Positions 17,688 through 25,849 of a DNA stretch of 64,000 nucleotides are shown one piece after another. The notes under the pieces were generated by a model. The model saw only the letters and a program-made list of their open reading frames with translations. It was not told the origin of the DNA and did not search any database. The position numbers and the translations under genes were made by a program. The DNA is from Leuconostoc miyukkimchii (GTDB taxonomy: Bacteria > Bacillota > Bacilli > Lactobacillales > Lactobacillaceae): positions 248,001-312,000 of the forward strand of contig NZ_BPKY01000001.1 of NCBI RefSeq assembly GCF_019656055.1. Direction: 5' to 3'. How positions within the stretch are numbered: position 1 is the first letter of the stretch; each line of letters starts with the position of its first letter.

Positions 17688-17735
17688 AAAAAAGGCACTA
17701 ACTTCTGTTATAAAACAGAGGTTGGTGCCTTTTTT
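17688..17735. terminator. Bidirectional terminator between 4-OT and scrR genes
   Basis: GGCACTAACTTCTGTT (17694-17709) pairs with AACAGAGGTTGGTGCC (17714-17729), 16 pairs with two G-T, flanked by A-run and T-run, so it can stop transcription from both sides. It abuts the scrR stop codon. Confidence 0.92.
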
Positions 17736-18702
17736 AGAGTAATGGTGTTGAATCACGAACGACTAATTTACCATCAATGACGATGCGTTCAACTTTTCCT
17801 GTATTTTTCTGGCGAATTTTTTGAAATAAGTGATAAAGTTGTTTGCCAGTTTCAAAATAACTAAATTCAAAGCTAGTCAGGTTTGGTGAAACTGTCTCGC
17901 TAAAAAACGATTGTCCAAACCCAATATATCTTGGATGTTGGTGTAAACTGAAAGCAGATTGCATCGCACCAACGACAACGCGATCCGTTGCCCCGATAAT
18001 CAAGTCAAAATTTTCATTAGTCATAATTTCACGTGTCGCTTGTTTAGCAACGTCCATTTTGAAACCAGTGATAATCTCTTTGTGTGGTATGTTTTTTAAA
18101 GCTGAACGAATGCCAACAAAGCGATCATGTCCAACAGCATAATCTAACGTAGAATCAATTGTCAGTAGTAAAACGTTTTTGGGTGTTAATTCGTGAATGT
18201 AGTTGCCAACTGTGTAGCCAGCCTCAAGATCATTCATAATGACACGGTTGAATCCTGGTTCATCTTGTCCTTGAATAACAATTGGTAATTTAGAATCAGC
18301 GAGTACTGATCGAATTTCATCTGTCAAGTTAGCAGTGAGTATAATAAGGCCGCTGACATTTTGTGATTGTAATTTTTCAATCGCAGCTAATTCACGTTGT
18401 GCATCTTGATAGACATTTATAATTAGGAAAGTATCGTCTTGATTTGCTTCATCAAGTCCTCGTAGCATATCAGATTGTGCAATTGAATCAAGTCTTGGCA
18501 CGATGACACCAATTGTATGATTAGTTTGTTGTTTTAAACTTTGTGCAAATATATTGGGGGTGTAATTGTATTCATCAACAATGGCATCAATTTTTTGACG
18601 TGTATGCACGCTAACTGAGCCACCATTAAGGTAACGAGAGACCGTGCTTTTGGCGACATTAGCAATTCTAGCTATGTCATCAATTGTAACTTTTTTATTC
18701 AT
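17734..18702 (-). CDS. scrR: LacI/GalR-family repressor of the sucrose genes
   Basis: About 322 residues. An N-terminal LacI helix-turn-helix (VTIDDIARIANVAKSTVSRY, then LNG and the hinge TPNIFAQSL) is followed by a periplasmic-binding-protein-like effector domain (TIGVIVPRLDS). Start at 18702 matches the family; the longer frame begins with TTG and has no RBS either. Divergent from the sucrose PTS gene, with a palindromic GAACCGGTTC between them, so it very likely represses scrA-scrB and itself and is released by a sucrose- or fructose-phosphate signal. The name rests on context. Confidence 0.88.
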   Translation of the reverse strand: MNKKVTIDDIARIANVAKSTVSRYLNGGSVSVHTRQKIDAIVDEYNYTPNIFAQSLKQQTNHTIGVIVPRLDSIAQSDMLRGLDEANQDDTFLIINVYQDAQRELAAIEKLQSQNVSGLIILTANLTDEIRSVLADSKLPIVIQGQDEPGFNRVIMNDLEAGYTVGNYIHELTPKNVLLLTIDSTLDYAVGHDRFVGIRSALKNIPHKEIITGFKMDVAKQATREIMTNENFDLIIGATDRVVVGAMQSAFSLHQHPRYIGFGQSFFSETVSPNLTSFEFSYFETGKQLYHLFQKIRQKNTGKVERIVIDGKLVVRDSTPLL

Positions 18703-18759
18703 ACTTTTAATAATAACAGAAAATGTCAAAAGAAGTTGTTATATGTTTTCAAAAAACGC

Positions 18760-18788
18760 TTGCAATTAATATTGTAAGCGGTTACAAT
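18760..18788 (+). promoter_or_regulatory. scrA promoter
   Basis: TTGCAA (18760-18765), 17-nt spacer, TACAAT (18783-18788). It lies inside a near-perfect inverted repeat CGCTTGCAAT-taat-ATTGTAAGCG (18757-18780). Confidence 0.8.
18773..18786. promoter_or_regulatory. Catabolite-responsive element (cre) in the scrA promoter
   Basis: TGTAAGCGGTTACA fits the cre consensus TGWNANCGNTNWCA at every defined position. It covers the spacer and most of the -10 box, the position expected for repression by CcpA with HPr-Ser-P. Confidence 0.88.
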
Positions 18789-18803
18789 AAGAGTGTTAAT
18801 AAA

Positions 18804-18813
18804 GAACCGGTTC
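18804..18813. promoter_or_regulatory. Probable ScrR operator
   Basis: GAACCGGTTC is a perfect 10-bp palindrome with the central CG typical of LacI-family operators and lies about 10 nt after the predicted scrA start site, between the divergent scrR and scrA genes. Confidence 0.65.
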
Positions 18814-18882
18814 CACAATAACGACAATCTATTGAAAAATTAGATAGTCTCTCTCGTTTATTAGGAAGAGTAGGAAAAGACA

Positions 18883-20859
18883 ATGAAGTATAATGAAGTA
18901 GCAAGACGAGTTAATGATGCGGTTGGTAAAGAAAACATTATCGCTGCAGCCCATTGTGCCACGCGCTTACGTTTGGTTGTTAAAGACGTCAAAAAAATTA
19001 ACCAAGCTGCATTAGATGATGATCCAGATATTAAAGGAACATTTAATGCCAATGGCCAATATCAAATTATTGTTGGGCCTGGTGATGTTGATGGCGTGTA
19101 TGATGAATTTGTTAAGTTAACAGGCGCAAAACAAGCATCAACAGATGATTTGAAGAAAATCGCAGCGGAATCAGGCAAAAAAAATCCTGTGATGGATTTG
19201 ATTAAGGTGCTTTCAGATATATTCGTGCCATTAATTCCTGCTTTAGTTGCCGGTGGTCTTTTGATGGCATTGAATAACATTTTGACAGGTGAGGGGATGT
19301 TTGGTACAAACTCACAGTCTCTTGTACAAATGTTCCCTCAGATTACTGGCTTGTCACAGATGATTAATCTAATGGCATCTGCACCATTTGCCTTTCTCCC
19401 AATCTTGATTGGATTTACAGCAACACGTCGTTTTGGTGGTAGTGAAATTTTGGGTGCTGCCGCTGGTATGATGTTAGTCATGCCAAATTTGATCAATGGT
19501 TATGCCGTTTCAGAAGCAGTGGCTACTGGTAAAATGCCAACATGGGATTTGTTCGGACTATCTGTTGCGCAAGCAGGTTATCAAGGTCAAGTTTTGCCAG
19601 TTATTGGTGTGGCATTTATCTTGGCAACACTGGAAAAGTTCTTTCATAAGCATTTGAAAGGTGCCATTGATTTCACATTCACACCTATGTTAGCAATGTT
19701 GCTCACAGGTTTTGTCACTTTCATCGTCGTTGGACCAGCTCTACGTATTGTTTCAAACGGCATGACTGATGGTTTGACATGGTTAGTTACAACACTAGGT
19801 TTTGTTGGTTATGGTGTCTTTGGTTCATTCTATTCAGCAATTGTTATCACTGGATTACATCAGAGTTTCCCCGCTATTGAGACGCAATTGTTAGCCAATA
19901 TTGCTAAAACAGGCGGTGACTTTATTTTCCCAATCGCTGCCGCTGCAAACGTAGCACAAGGTGCTGCTACTCTTGCAATATACTTTTTGGCAAAAGGCAA
20001 CACTAAGTTACGTGCATTGGCTTCATCAGCTGGTGCTTCTGCAATGCTTGGTATTACCGAACCAGCGCTATTCGGAGTCAATTTGAAATATAAGTTCCCC
20101 TTCTTTATTGCCTTGGGTTCATCAGGTATCGCTAGTTTGGTAATGGGATTGTTCCATGTCATGTCTTCTTCACTTGGACCTGCTGGATTAATTGGTTTCA
20201 TTGCCATTCCAGCAAATAAGTGGTTTGGATTCTTTGTTGCCATTGCCATTAGTTTTGCCTTAGCATTTATTGGTACACTAGTATATGGTCGTTCACATAT
20301 GCCAGTAACTGAAAATAATGTTAACGTCGATAACAGCAAAGATGTTGTGACACCACACGCTGACGGATTTGGTATCAGTGCACCAGTTGAAGGGCAGTTA
20401 ATTGATATTGCAACAGTGAATGACCCTGTATTTTCCGGTGGTATGATGGGGAAAGGCGTTGCTATTGAACCGACTGGGAACCAAATTTTTGCACCAGCAG
20501 ATGGTGAAATTACGGTTGCCTATGCTACAAAACATGCATATGGTTTGCAAACAAACGATGGTGTGGAAGTATTGATTCATGTCGGTATTGATACAGTTAA
20601 TTTGGATGGTAAAGGGTTTGAAAGTTTTGTTACCCAAGGCCAACAAGTTAAAAAAGGTGATTTACTAGGAAGTTTTGATAAAAAAGTTATTGCAGAAGCT
20701 GGCTATCCTGTAACAACCATGGTGGTTGTTACGAATACAAATAGTTATGAGGATGTTGCTTTAGATGTAGAATATGGGACTACAGTATTGTCAGATGATG
20801 TTATTATGACAGCTGTACCTCAAGCAAGTTTTGAAAATGAAACTGTCGCACAAGCGTAA
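18883..20859 (+). CDS. scrA: Sucrose-specific PTS enzyme IIBCA
   Basis: 658 residues in B-C-A order. The IIB domain has the phosphorylated Cys in AAHCATRLRLVV near residue 26. IIC spans about residues 105-480 with many membrane helices and the GITEPALFG motif of glucose-superfamily permeases. A glucose-type IIA domain from about 500 holds TKHAYGL and the phosphorylated His in VLIHVGIDTVNLDG. It imports sucrose and releases sucrose-6-phosphate inside the cell. AGGAAAAG precedes ATG. The gene is followed 9 nt later by scrB and controlled by cre and a ScrR operator. Confidence 0.95.
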   Translation: MKYNEVARRVNDAVGKENIIAAAHCATRLRLVVKDVKKINQAALDDDPDIKGTFNANGQYQIIVGPGDVDGVYDEFVKLTGAKQASTDDLKKIAAESGKKNPVMDLIKVLSDIFVPLIPALVAGGLLMALNNILTGEGMFGTNSQSLVQMFPQITGLSQMINLMASAPFAFLPILIGFTATRRFGGSEILGAAAGMMLVMPNLINGYAVSEAVATGKMPTWDLFGLSVAQAGYQGQVLPVIGVAFILATLEKFFHKHLKGAIDFTFTPMLAMLLTGFVTFIVVGPALRIVSNGMTDGLTWLVTTLGFVGYGVFGSFYSAIVITGLHQSFPAIETQLLANIAKTGGDFIFPIAAAANVAQGAATLAIYFLAKGNTKLRALASSAGASAMLGITEPALFGVNLKYKFPFFIALGSSGIASLVMGLFHVMSSSLGPAGLIGFIAIPANKWFGFFVAIAISFALAFIGTLVYGRSHMPVTENNVNVDNSKDVVTPHADGFGISAPVEGQLIDIATVNDPVFSGGMMGKGVAIEPTGNQIFAPADGEITVAYATKHAYGLQTNDGVEVLIHVGIDTVNLDGKGFESFVTQGQQVKKGDLLGSFDKKVIAEAGYPVTTMVVVTNTNSYEDVALDVEYGTTVLSDDVIMTAVPQASFENETVAQA

Positions 20860-20868
20860 GGAGAATTA

Positions 20869-22134
20869 ATGTTAGTTACAAATGATCAGGTTGCTTTTGA
20901 AAAATATCATTTATATCCAACAACAGGATTACTTAATGACCCCAATGGTTTAGTATTCTTTAAAGGGCAATACCATGTATTTTATCAATGGAATCCATAT
21001 GATTGTAATCACAAGTACAAGGAATGGGGACATTTCGTTTCAGATGATTTAAAAACATGGCAACGTGTTGAAACAGCATTAAAGCCATCTCTTGATAATT
21101 TGGATAGTGCGGGTATTTATTCAGGTGCTGCCTTTGTAAGTAATGAGCGACTGTATGTTTTTTATACAGGGAACGTGCGTGATAAAGATGGACATAGTGT
21201 TAAGTCATCTCAGATGTGGGCAGTGAGCGATGACGGCATTCATTTTGAAAAACTGGGCGAATTATTTCCACATCCAGAAGGTTTTACAAAAGACGTACGT
21301 GATCCGATGGTCTGGCAAGGGAAAAATGGCCATTATTTCTTAATTTTAGGTGCGCAACATACTGATAAAATTGGGGATATTATTGTCTACGAGTCAGTTG
21401 ACTTTAAGACGTGGGATTACCGCGGTTCGTTACTTGGAGAGCAACTACCGGATGTACGTGGTTATATGTTGGAATGCCCAGGTTTTATTGAAGTGGACGG
21501 TAAACAGATTTTGATGTTTTCGCCACAAGGGTTATCAGCGGATCCACTCAAGCATCAATACGAAAATATTCATAACACTGGTTATGTTATTGGTCATTTT
21601 GATGAATCAGCCGCACGCTTTATAGTAGAAACAAAGTTTAAAGAAGTTGACCAAGGCTTTGAATTCTACGCACCACAAACAATGATCGCACCAGATGGTC
21701 GTCGCATTATGTGGGGGTGGGCTGGTATGATGACACCTGAACGTGAAAAAGCAGTACCAACTATTAAGGAAAAACAATGGGTGCATGTGTTGAGCTTACC
21801 ACGTGAATTACATGTTAATTCAAGTAATGAACTCATTCAAAAACCAATTACGGAAGTTATCGAAACGACTAATTTAGAAGTTTTTGATGGTGTTGATGTT
21901 GGTCAATATCGCATTCCCACTAGTGATGATTGGTTAATTAAATTTGGTGAACATGCAATTTTGAAAAGGCGTGGCAATGTCTTAGTATTTGAACGACGTC
22001 AGTGGGATTCTGGTCAAGTCGAGACACGTCAGTTTTCCGGAAACTTGGATAATTTGCTTTTAGTTGTTGATAATGATGTGATTGAGGCTTATACTGATGA
22101 TGGCTTACATGTCATGACTAATAGATGGTTTTAA
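20869..22134 (+). CDS. scrB: Sucrose-6-phosphate hydrolase (GH32)
   Basis: 421 residues, somewhat shorter than the usual 450-490. The GH32 signatures are present: the nucleophile motif LNDPNG near residue 26, the RDP motif (KDVRDPMVW) and the acid/base ECPGF motif. The beta-sandwich C-terminal domain appears compact, which accounts for the short length. It splits sucrose-6-phosphate made by ScrA into glucose-6-phosphate and fructose. AAGGAG precedes ATG, 9 nt after scrA, so they form one operon. Confidence 0.94.
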   Translation: MLVTNDQVAFEKYHLYPTTGLLNDPNGLVFFKGQYHVFYQWNPYDCNHKYKEWGHFVSDDLKTWQRVETALKPSLDNLDSAGIYSGAAFVSNERLYVFYTGNVRDKDGHSVKSSQMWAVSDDGIHFEKLGELFPHPEGFTKDVRDPMVWQGKNGHYFLILGAQHTDKIGDIIVYESVDFKTWDYRGSLLGEQLPDVRGYMLECPGFIEVDGKQILMFSPQGLSADPLKHQYENIHNTGYVIGHFDESAARFIVETKFKEVDQGFEFYAPQTMIAPDGRRIMWGWAGMMTPEREKAVPTIKEKQWVHVLSLPRELHVNSSNELIQKPITEVIETTNLEVFDGVDVGQYRIPTSDDWLIKFGEHAILKRRGNVLVFERRQWDSGQVETRQFSGNLDNLLLVVDNDVIEAYTDDGLHVMTNRWF

Positions 22135-22170
22135 AGAATTTTAGGCAGTAGACAAAAATGATACCAAATA

Positions 22171-22213
22171 ATAAAGCGACCTCCAAACATCTAATGTTTG
22201 GAGGTCGCTTTAT
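22171..22213. terminator. Bidirectional terminator between scrB and the RNase HI-like gene
   Basis: A perfect 20-bp inverted repeat (22171-22190 with 22194-22213) around a 3-nt CTA loop, core GCGACCTCCAAACAT. The T-run is short on both strands, but stem stability and convergent position are convincing. Confidence 0.88.
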
Positions 22214-22221
22214 AATGGAAA

Positions 22222-22623
22222 CTATTTGATGTCTTTCTTTTGATGAACTGTTTTTAATGCTTGTAGTGCCAAGTGATGTGCGCCAAGATTTTCTTTTTCA
22301 GGTAACCATTGACTCATGACAAGGGGGAAACCATTTAATAATTGCATGATTTCGTCAACGTATTTTTGATAATGTTTAGCGTAATTTTTATGCATAGCAT
22401 CAATCAATATTTGTGAATCACTGTATAATTGTATGATGTCATGTGAGGGAGGTAATTGCTGTAGTGCCCATATCGTAGCGCGAAATTCGGCTTCATGATT
22501 ATCTTTGGTGTTTACAATATGTGTTTTGAGTTGTGCTTGTTTTTTATTAATGATAATGACAGCACCAGCAGCACTTTGTCCAGTAATGACATCACGAGCA
22601 GCATCAATATATATTGTAATCAT
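22222..22623 (-). CDS. RNase HI-like protein
   Basis: 133 residues with the RNase H fold order: first acidic residue in ITIYIDAARD, Glu in NHEAEFRATIWAL and Asp in YSDSQILIDAM. The fourth metal ligand, normally Asp in an AD.LA motif near the C-terminus, is His here (GAHHLALQAL), as in some YpeP-type proteins. It may therefore bind RNA-DNA hybrids with altered metal use, or have reduced activity. AAGGA precedes ATG on the minus strand. The neighbouring EbsA gene is a usual companion of such genes in lactic acid bacteria. Confidence 0.82.
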   Translation of the reverse strand: MITIYIDAARDVITGQSAAGAVIIINKKQAQLKTHIVNTKDNHEAEFRATIWALQQLPPSHDIIQLYSDSQILIDAMHKNYAKHYQKYVDEIMQLLNGFPLVMSQWLPEKENLGAHHLALQALKTVHQKKDIK

Positions 22624-22746
22624 AGTAGATTCCTTAATTTTTACAGTTCTCAGTAGGTGTGTAATTTACATTTTAAGTTAAGAGGCTATATTAAAGTATA
22701 CGTTGTTTTCTGAGAAAAGTTATTAAAATACAATCAAAATACATGG

Positions 22747-22752
22747 TAAAAT
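22747..22752 (+). promoter_or_regulatory. -10 element upstream of the EbsA gene
   Basis: TAAAAT preceded by TGG gives an extended -10 (22744-22752). The -35 region is poor. It would yield a leader of about 60 nt before ATG 22818 and likely drives EbsA-rluD-pyrR-carAB. Confidence 0.5.
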
Positions 22753-22817
22753 AGAAAGTGGTTGACGCACGAGTTGTGTAGCAAGTAAATTTTATTTAAA
22801 CAGAACAGAGGCAAAAA

Positions 22818-23219
22818 ATGATACCCAAAAGAGGATTTTTCCAACCTTTAGATATTACAGGACAAATTGGTTGGCTATGGTGGCTGATATTGCTTATGGT
22901 CGGCGTGATATTATGGAGTGAAGTGGCTTTCAAAATTGAATTGATACCGATCGCTTATATTCTAGTCATATTGGTTCTTGGTGTGTTTATTATATCACGT
23001 CGTCGCATTTACGTCGCAGGATCCAAATTATTTTTAGGACGCTTATTTGTATCGGATTATGAAAAAATTTCCCTTATGACGATGGATAATTGGCGTTTGG
23101 ATGGACATGTGTTATCATTCATGCGTGCTGGACGGTATCGAAAGTATTGGCTGAGTCAAAACGTTGCAAATCAAATTAAGGAATATATGAATACTCATGA
23201 CGGAACAAATAATTATTAA
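22818..23219 (+). CDS. EbsA family protein
   Basis: 133 residues with two membrane helices near the N-terminus (about 20-65) and a basic soluble C-terminal half. It matches the EbsA family first noted next to enterococcal genes related to pheromone shut-off and cell-surface traits; the actual function is not known. GAGG precedes ATG. The 3' end overlaps the rluD start by 23 nt, so the two are co-translated. Confidence 0.75.
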   Translation: MIPKRGFFQPLDITGQIGWLWWLILLMVGVILWSEVAFKIELIPIAYILVILVLGVFIISRRRIYVAGSKLFLGRLFVSDYEKISLMTMDNWRLDGHVLSFMRAGRYRKYWLSQNVANQIKEYMNTHDGTNNY

Positions 23220-24123
23220 TATAACCGACCAATCTGGTCGCGTAGATGCAATTTTGGCAAAAGAAAAGTTACCATATTCGCGCACCATATTAAGTAATTG
23301 GTTACAAACAGGGCATGTTTTAGTCAATGGTAATAAGGTTAAACGAGCTTATAAAGTAACTACTGGTGATCAAATTAGCATTATACCTCCCGAGTTGGTA
23401 ACCACTGAAATTGTGGCAGAAGATATACCACTTGATATAGTTTATGAAGACAATGATGTTCTGGTCGTCAATAAGCCACAAGGAATGGTTGTTCATCCAG
23501 CAGCAGGACATGCTTCAGGAACACTAGTTAATGCTTTAATATTTCATGCACCCTTGTCAACGATTAATGGGGAATTCCGACCGGGAATAGTTCATCGTAT
23601 TGATCGTGATACCAGTGGACTACTCATGGTAGCTAAAAATGATCAGGCGCATCAAATACTATCCGCACAACTCAAAGAGCATAAAAACGATCGCATTTAC
23701 TATGCTTTAGTTCGTGGAGAATTTGTTGAAGATTCAGGAACGATTGATGCACCTATTGGACGACACAAGGTCGACAGAAAGAAGCAAGCTGTGCAAGAAG
23801 GCGGTCGAAATGCGGTAACTCATTTTGAAGTGATTAAGCGATATGTGGGTTATACATTATTGAAAGTGAGTTTGGAGACAGGACGGACACATCAAATTCG
23901 TGTTCATATGACATACATCGGACACCCAATTGTTGGCGATCCGGTTTATGGTTCTGCTCAAAAATTACCTGGTGTTGATTTAGTGGGACAAATGTTACAT
24001 GCCAAAACATTATCATTAACGCAGCCAACCACTGGAGAAAAATTAGTGTTTGATAGCAATTTACCAGATTATTTTGAAGCAGCTTTGGCGACATTAACAC
24101 CAATTATTAAAAGTGACAATTAA
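23197..24123 (+). CDS. rluD: Pseudouridine synthase RluD family
   Basis: 308 residues. An N-terminal S4 RNA-binding domain (residues about 13-75: RVDAILAKEKLPYSR, TGHVLVNGNKVK) is followed by the RsuA/RluA catalytic domain with VVNKPQGMVVHP and the active-site Asp in HRIDRDTSGLLMVAKN. It isomerises uridines in 23S rRNA. AAGGAA precedes ATG within the EbsA gene. In lactic acid bacteria this gene often heads the pyr cluster, as it does here with pyrR 49 nt downstream. Confidence 0.94.
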   Translation: MTEQIIINITDQSGRVDAILAKEKLPYSRTILSNWLQTGHVLVNGNKVKRAYKVTTGDQISIIPPELVTTEIVAEDIPLDIVYEDNDVLVVNKPQGMVVHPAAGHASGTLVNALIFHAPLSTINGEFRPGIVHRIDRDTSGLLMVAKNDQAHQILSAQLKEHKNDRIYYALVRGEFVEDSGTIDAPIGRHKVDRKKQAVQEGGRNAVTHFEVIKRYVGYTLLKVSLETGRTHQIRVHMTYIGHPIVGDPVYGSAQKLPGVDLVGQMLHAKTLSLTQPTTGEKLVFDSNLPDYFEAALATLTPIIKSDN

Positions 24124-24132
24124 TTAAATTTG

Positions 24133-24172
24133 AAAGGAGCAGTAAGCTGAAGAATTAGCTTACGCTATAGTT
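24133..24172 (+). promoter_or_regulatory. pyrR leader: SD - hairpin - start
   Basis: AAAGGAG (24133-24139), then a perfect 7-bp hairpin GTAAGCT (24142-24148) / AGCTTAC (24157-24163) with an 8-nt loop, then nine bases to ATG 24173. The SD is 33 nt from the start, unusable unless the hairpin loops out the spacer. Confidence 0.75.
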
Positions 24173-24700
24173 ATGCCAAATAAAGAAGTACTTGATAATG
24201 CCTCACTACAACGTGCATTAACGCGAATTACTTATGAAATTATTGAACGCAATAAAGGCGGACAAGATTTGGTGCTTGTAGGAATCAAAACGCGGGGTGA
24301 ATTTCTGGCACATCGAATTGCCAGTCGTTTGGAACAATTAGAAGGCGTTAAAATTCCAGTTATGGCAATTGACATCACCAATTTTCGTGATGATGTCTTG
24401 AACCGAGAAGACAGCTTGGGGTTAAATGATGAAGAAAAGACTAACATAGCTAATAAAAACATTGTCTTGATTGACGATGTCTTATTTACGGGTCGTACAA
24501 TCCGTGCAGCGTTAGACGCTTTAATTCATATTGGTCGACCAAACACTATTGCGTTGGCTGTCCTAGTTGATCGCGGTCACCGTGAGTTACCAATCCGTGC
24601 AGATTTTGTTGGAAAAAATATTCCAACAGCACAAAATGAAAAAATCAAAGTCTTTGTACAAGAAATTGACGGCCGCGATGCAGTTGAAATTGTACACTAA
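24173..24700 (+). CDS. pyrR: Pyrimidine regulator / uracil phosphoribosyltransferase PyrR
   Basis: 175 residues. All PyrR landmarks are intact: [12 protein letters not shown] and [12 protein letters not shown] near the N-terminus, the PRPP loop [19 protein letters not shown] and the [19 protein letters not shown] segment. PyrR binds pyr mRNA leaders with UMP and causes attenuation, and has minor UPRTase activity. I see no PyrR-binding loop or terminator pair directly upstream, so any target is elsewhere or its own control differs. The gene precedes degenerate carA and carB homologues and has an SD-hairpin leader. Confidence 0.93.
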   Translation: MPNKEVLDNASLQRALTRITYEIIERNKGGQDLVLVGIKTRGEFLAHRIASRLEQLEGVKIPVMAIDITNFRDDVLNREDSLGLNDEEKTNIANKNIVLIDDVLFTGRTIRAALDALIHIGRPNTIALAVLVDRGHRELPIRADFVGKNIPTAQNEKIKVFVQEIDGRDAVEIVH

Positions 24701-24702
24701 TT

Positions 24703-24763
24703 TAGGAGGTATAAGCTTTGTTTAATTTGGTGATTAACTAAGCAGAGCTTATAGGTGCAGAAT
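24703..24763 (+). promoter_or_regulatory. carA leader: SD - 15-bp hairpin - start
   Basis: AGGAGG (24704-24709) is followed at once by a stem TATAAGCTTTGTTTA (24710-24724) pairing fully with TAAGCAGAGCTTATA (24739-24753), 15 pairs with two G-T, 14-nt loop, then ten bases to ATG 24764. A short frame TTG-to-TAA (24718-24741) lies in the stem-loop. A weak second SD (AGGTG at 24753) is also present after the stem. Confidence 0.78.
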
Positions 24764-25849
24764 ATGATGCAACGTCACTTAATTCTTGAAGATGGCACAG
24801 TGTTTCAGGGCCTTGGCTTTGGTGCACCAGCAACTACTTTTGGAGAGATTATTTTTCATACAGCTATGACTGGTTATCAAGAAATCATTACTGATCCTAT
24901 TTACGATGGACAAATGATTGTTTTTGCGATGCCTGTAATTGGTGCTGCGGGAATTCACGCAGAAGCTTATGAATCAGTTAAGCCCACAATTAGTGGTATG
25001 ATTGTTCATGATTTAGCTGAGGTCTCAGTTAATCGTCAACGCCGTATGAATTTAGATCGTTTTTTAAAACAGCATAATATTCCTGGGTTATATCAAGTTG
25101 ATACGCGTCAACTGATACGTCATTTACGTGAAACTGGACCGCAGAAAGCAAGCATCGTTGATTACGCTGATGAGCATGCCATTGACCAATTAGTTGCAAC
25201 TGTTTTGACAAATAAACAAGTACAAAATACTGCCACACCAAAACCCTATGCTAATCCAGGGCGTGGACGACATATTGTTGTTATCGATTTTGGTTTAAAA
25301 CATGGGATTTTACGTATGTTAGGTGACTACGATGCCAATGTATCTGTGTTACCTTATACTACAACGGTTGAAGAAGTCTTAACTTTGGATCCAGATGGTA
25401 TTATTTTGTCTACTGGTCCTGGTGATCCTAGAACTTTACCAGAAAGTGTCCTCACGCTAATTCGGGTCTTGCAGTCCAAAGTGCCTATGTTAGGAATTGG
25501 TTTGGGACATGAGTTGTTTGCTTTAGCAAATGATGCTGAGTTGATGCCGCTTTCTTCGGAACATCATGGTATGAATCATCCTATACAGGAAATTATTTCA
25601 CGTCAGATATTTTACGCGATGCAGGGACAAGGGTATGCGGTAGATGCTAACTCAATTAACCGCAAAAAATTGTTTGTGACTTACCGTGATTTGGTTGACG
25701 GTGCAGTTCAAGGATTGCGTCACCGAGAGTTTCCAGCGTTTAGTGTACAGTTTTTCCCAGATGCTGCACCTGGTCCGTTGGAGGCAACAACTGTATTTGC
25801 AGACTTTTTTGAAACGGTAGAAGATTATGTTGAACATTACAACCAATAA
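24764..25849 (+). CDS. Carbamoyl-phosphate synthase small subunit homologue with dead amidotransferase site
   Basis: About 361 residues. The N-terminal CPSase small-chain domain is recognisable (MTGYQEIITDP, DTRQLIRHLRETG), as is a class I glutamine amidotransferase domain from about residue 170. The catalytic residues are gone: the nucleophile motif GxCLGHQ reads GIGLGHE (Gly246), the NHGYAV segment reads GQGYAV (Gln289), and the HPE of the triad reads FPD (Phe331, Asp333). Glutaminase activity is therefore not expected. The frame is open, of full length, and overlaps the carB homologue by 23 nt. GTG 24755 is an alternative start. Role unknown: structural partner, ligand sensor or decaying gene. 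Confidence 0.85.
   Translation: MMQRHLILEDGTVFQGLGFGAPATTFGEIIFHTAMTGYQEIITDPIYDGQMIVFAMPVIGAAGIHAEAYESVKPTISGMIVHDLAEVSVNRQRRMNLDRFLKQHNIPGLYQVDTRQLIRHLRETGPQKASIVDYADEHAIDQLVATVLTNKQVQNTATPKPYANPGRGRHIVVIDFGLKHGILRMLGDYDANVSVLPYTTTVEEVLTLDPDGIILSTGPGDPRTLPESVLTLIRVLQSKVPMLGIGLGHELFALANDAELMPLSSEHHGMNHPIQEIISRQIFYAMQGQGYAVDANSINRKKLFVTYRDLVDGAVQGLRHREFPAFSVQFFPDAAPGPLEATTVFADFFETVEDYVEHYNQ

Noticed and set aside
24121-24172. PyrR-responsive attenuator before pyrR
   Set aside because: The hairpin here is a short stem between SD and ATG without a T-run or the PyrR-binding loop sequence; it does not look like an antiterminator/terminator set.
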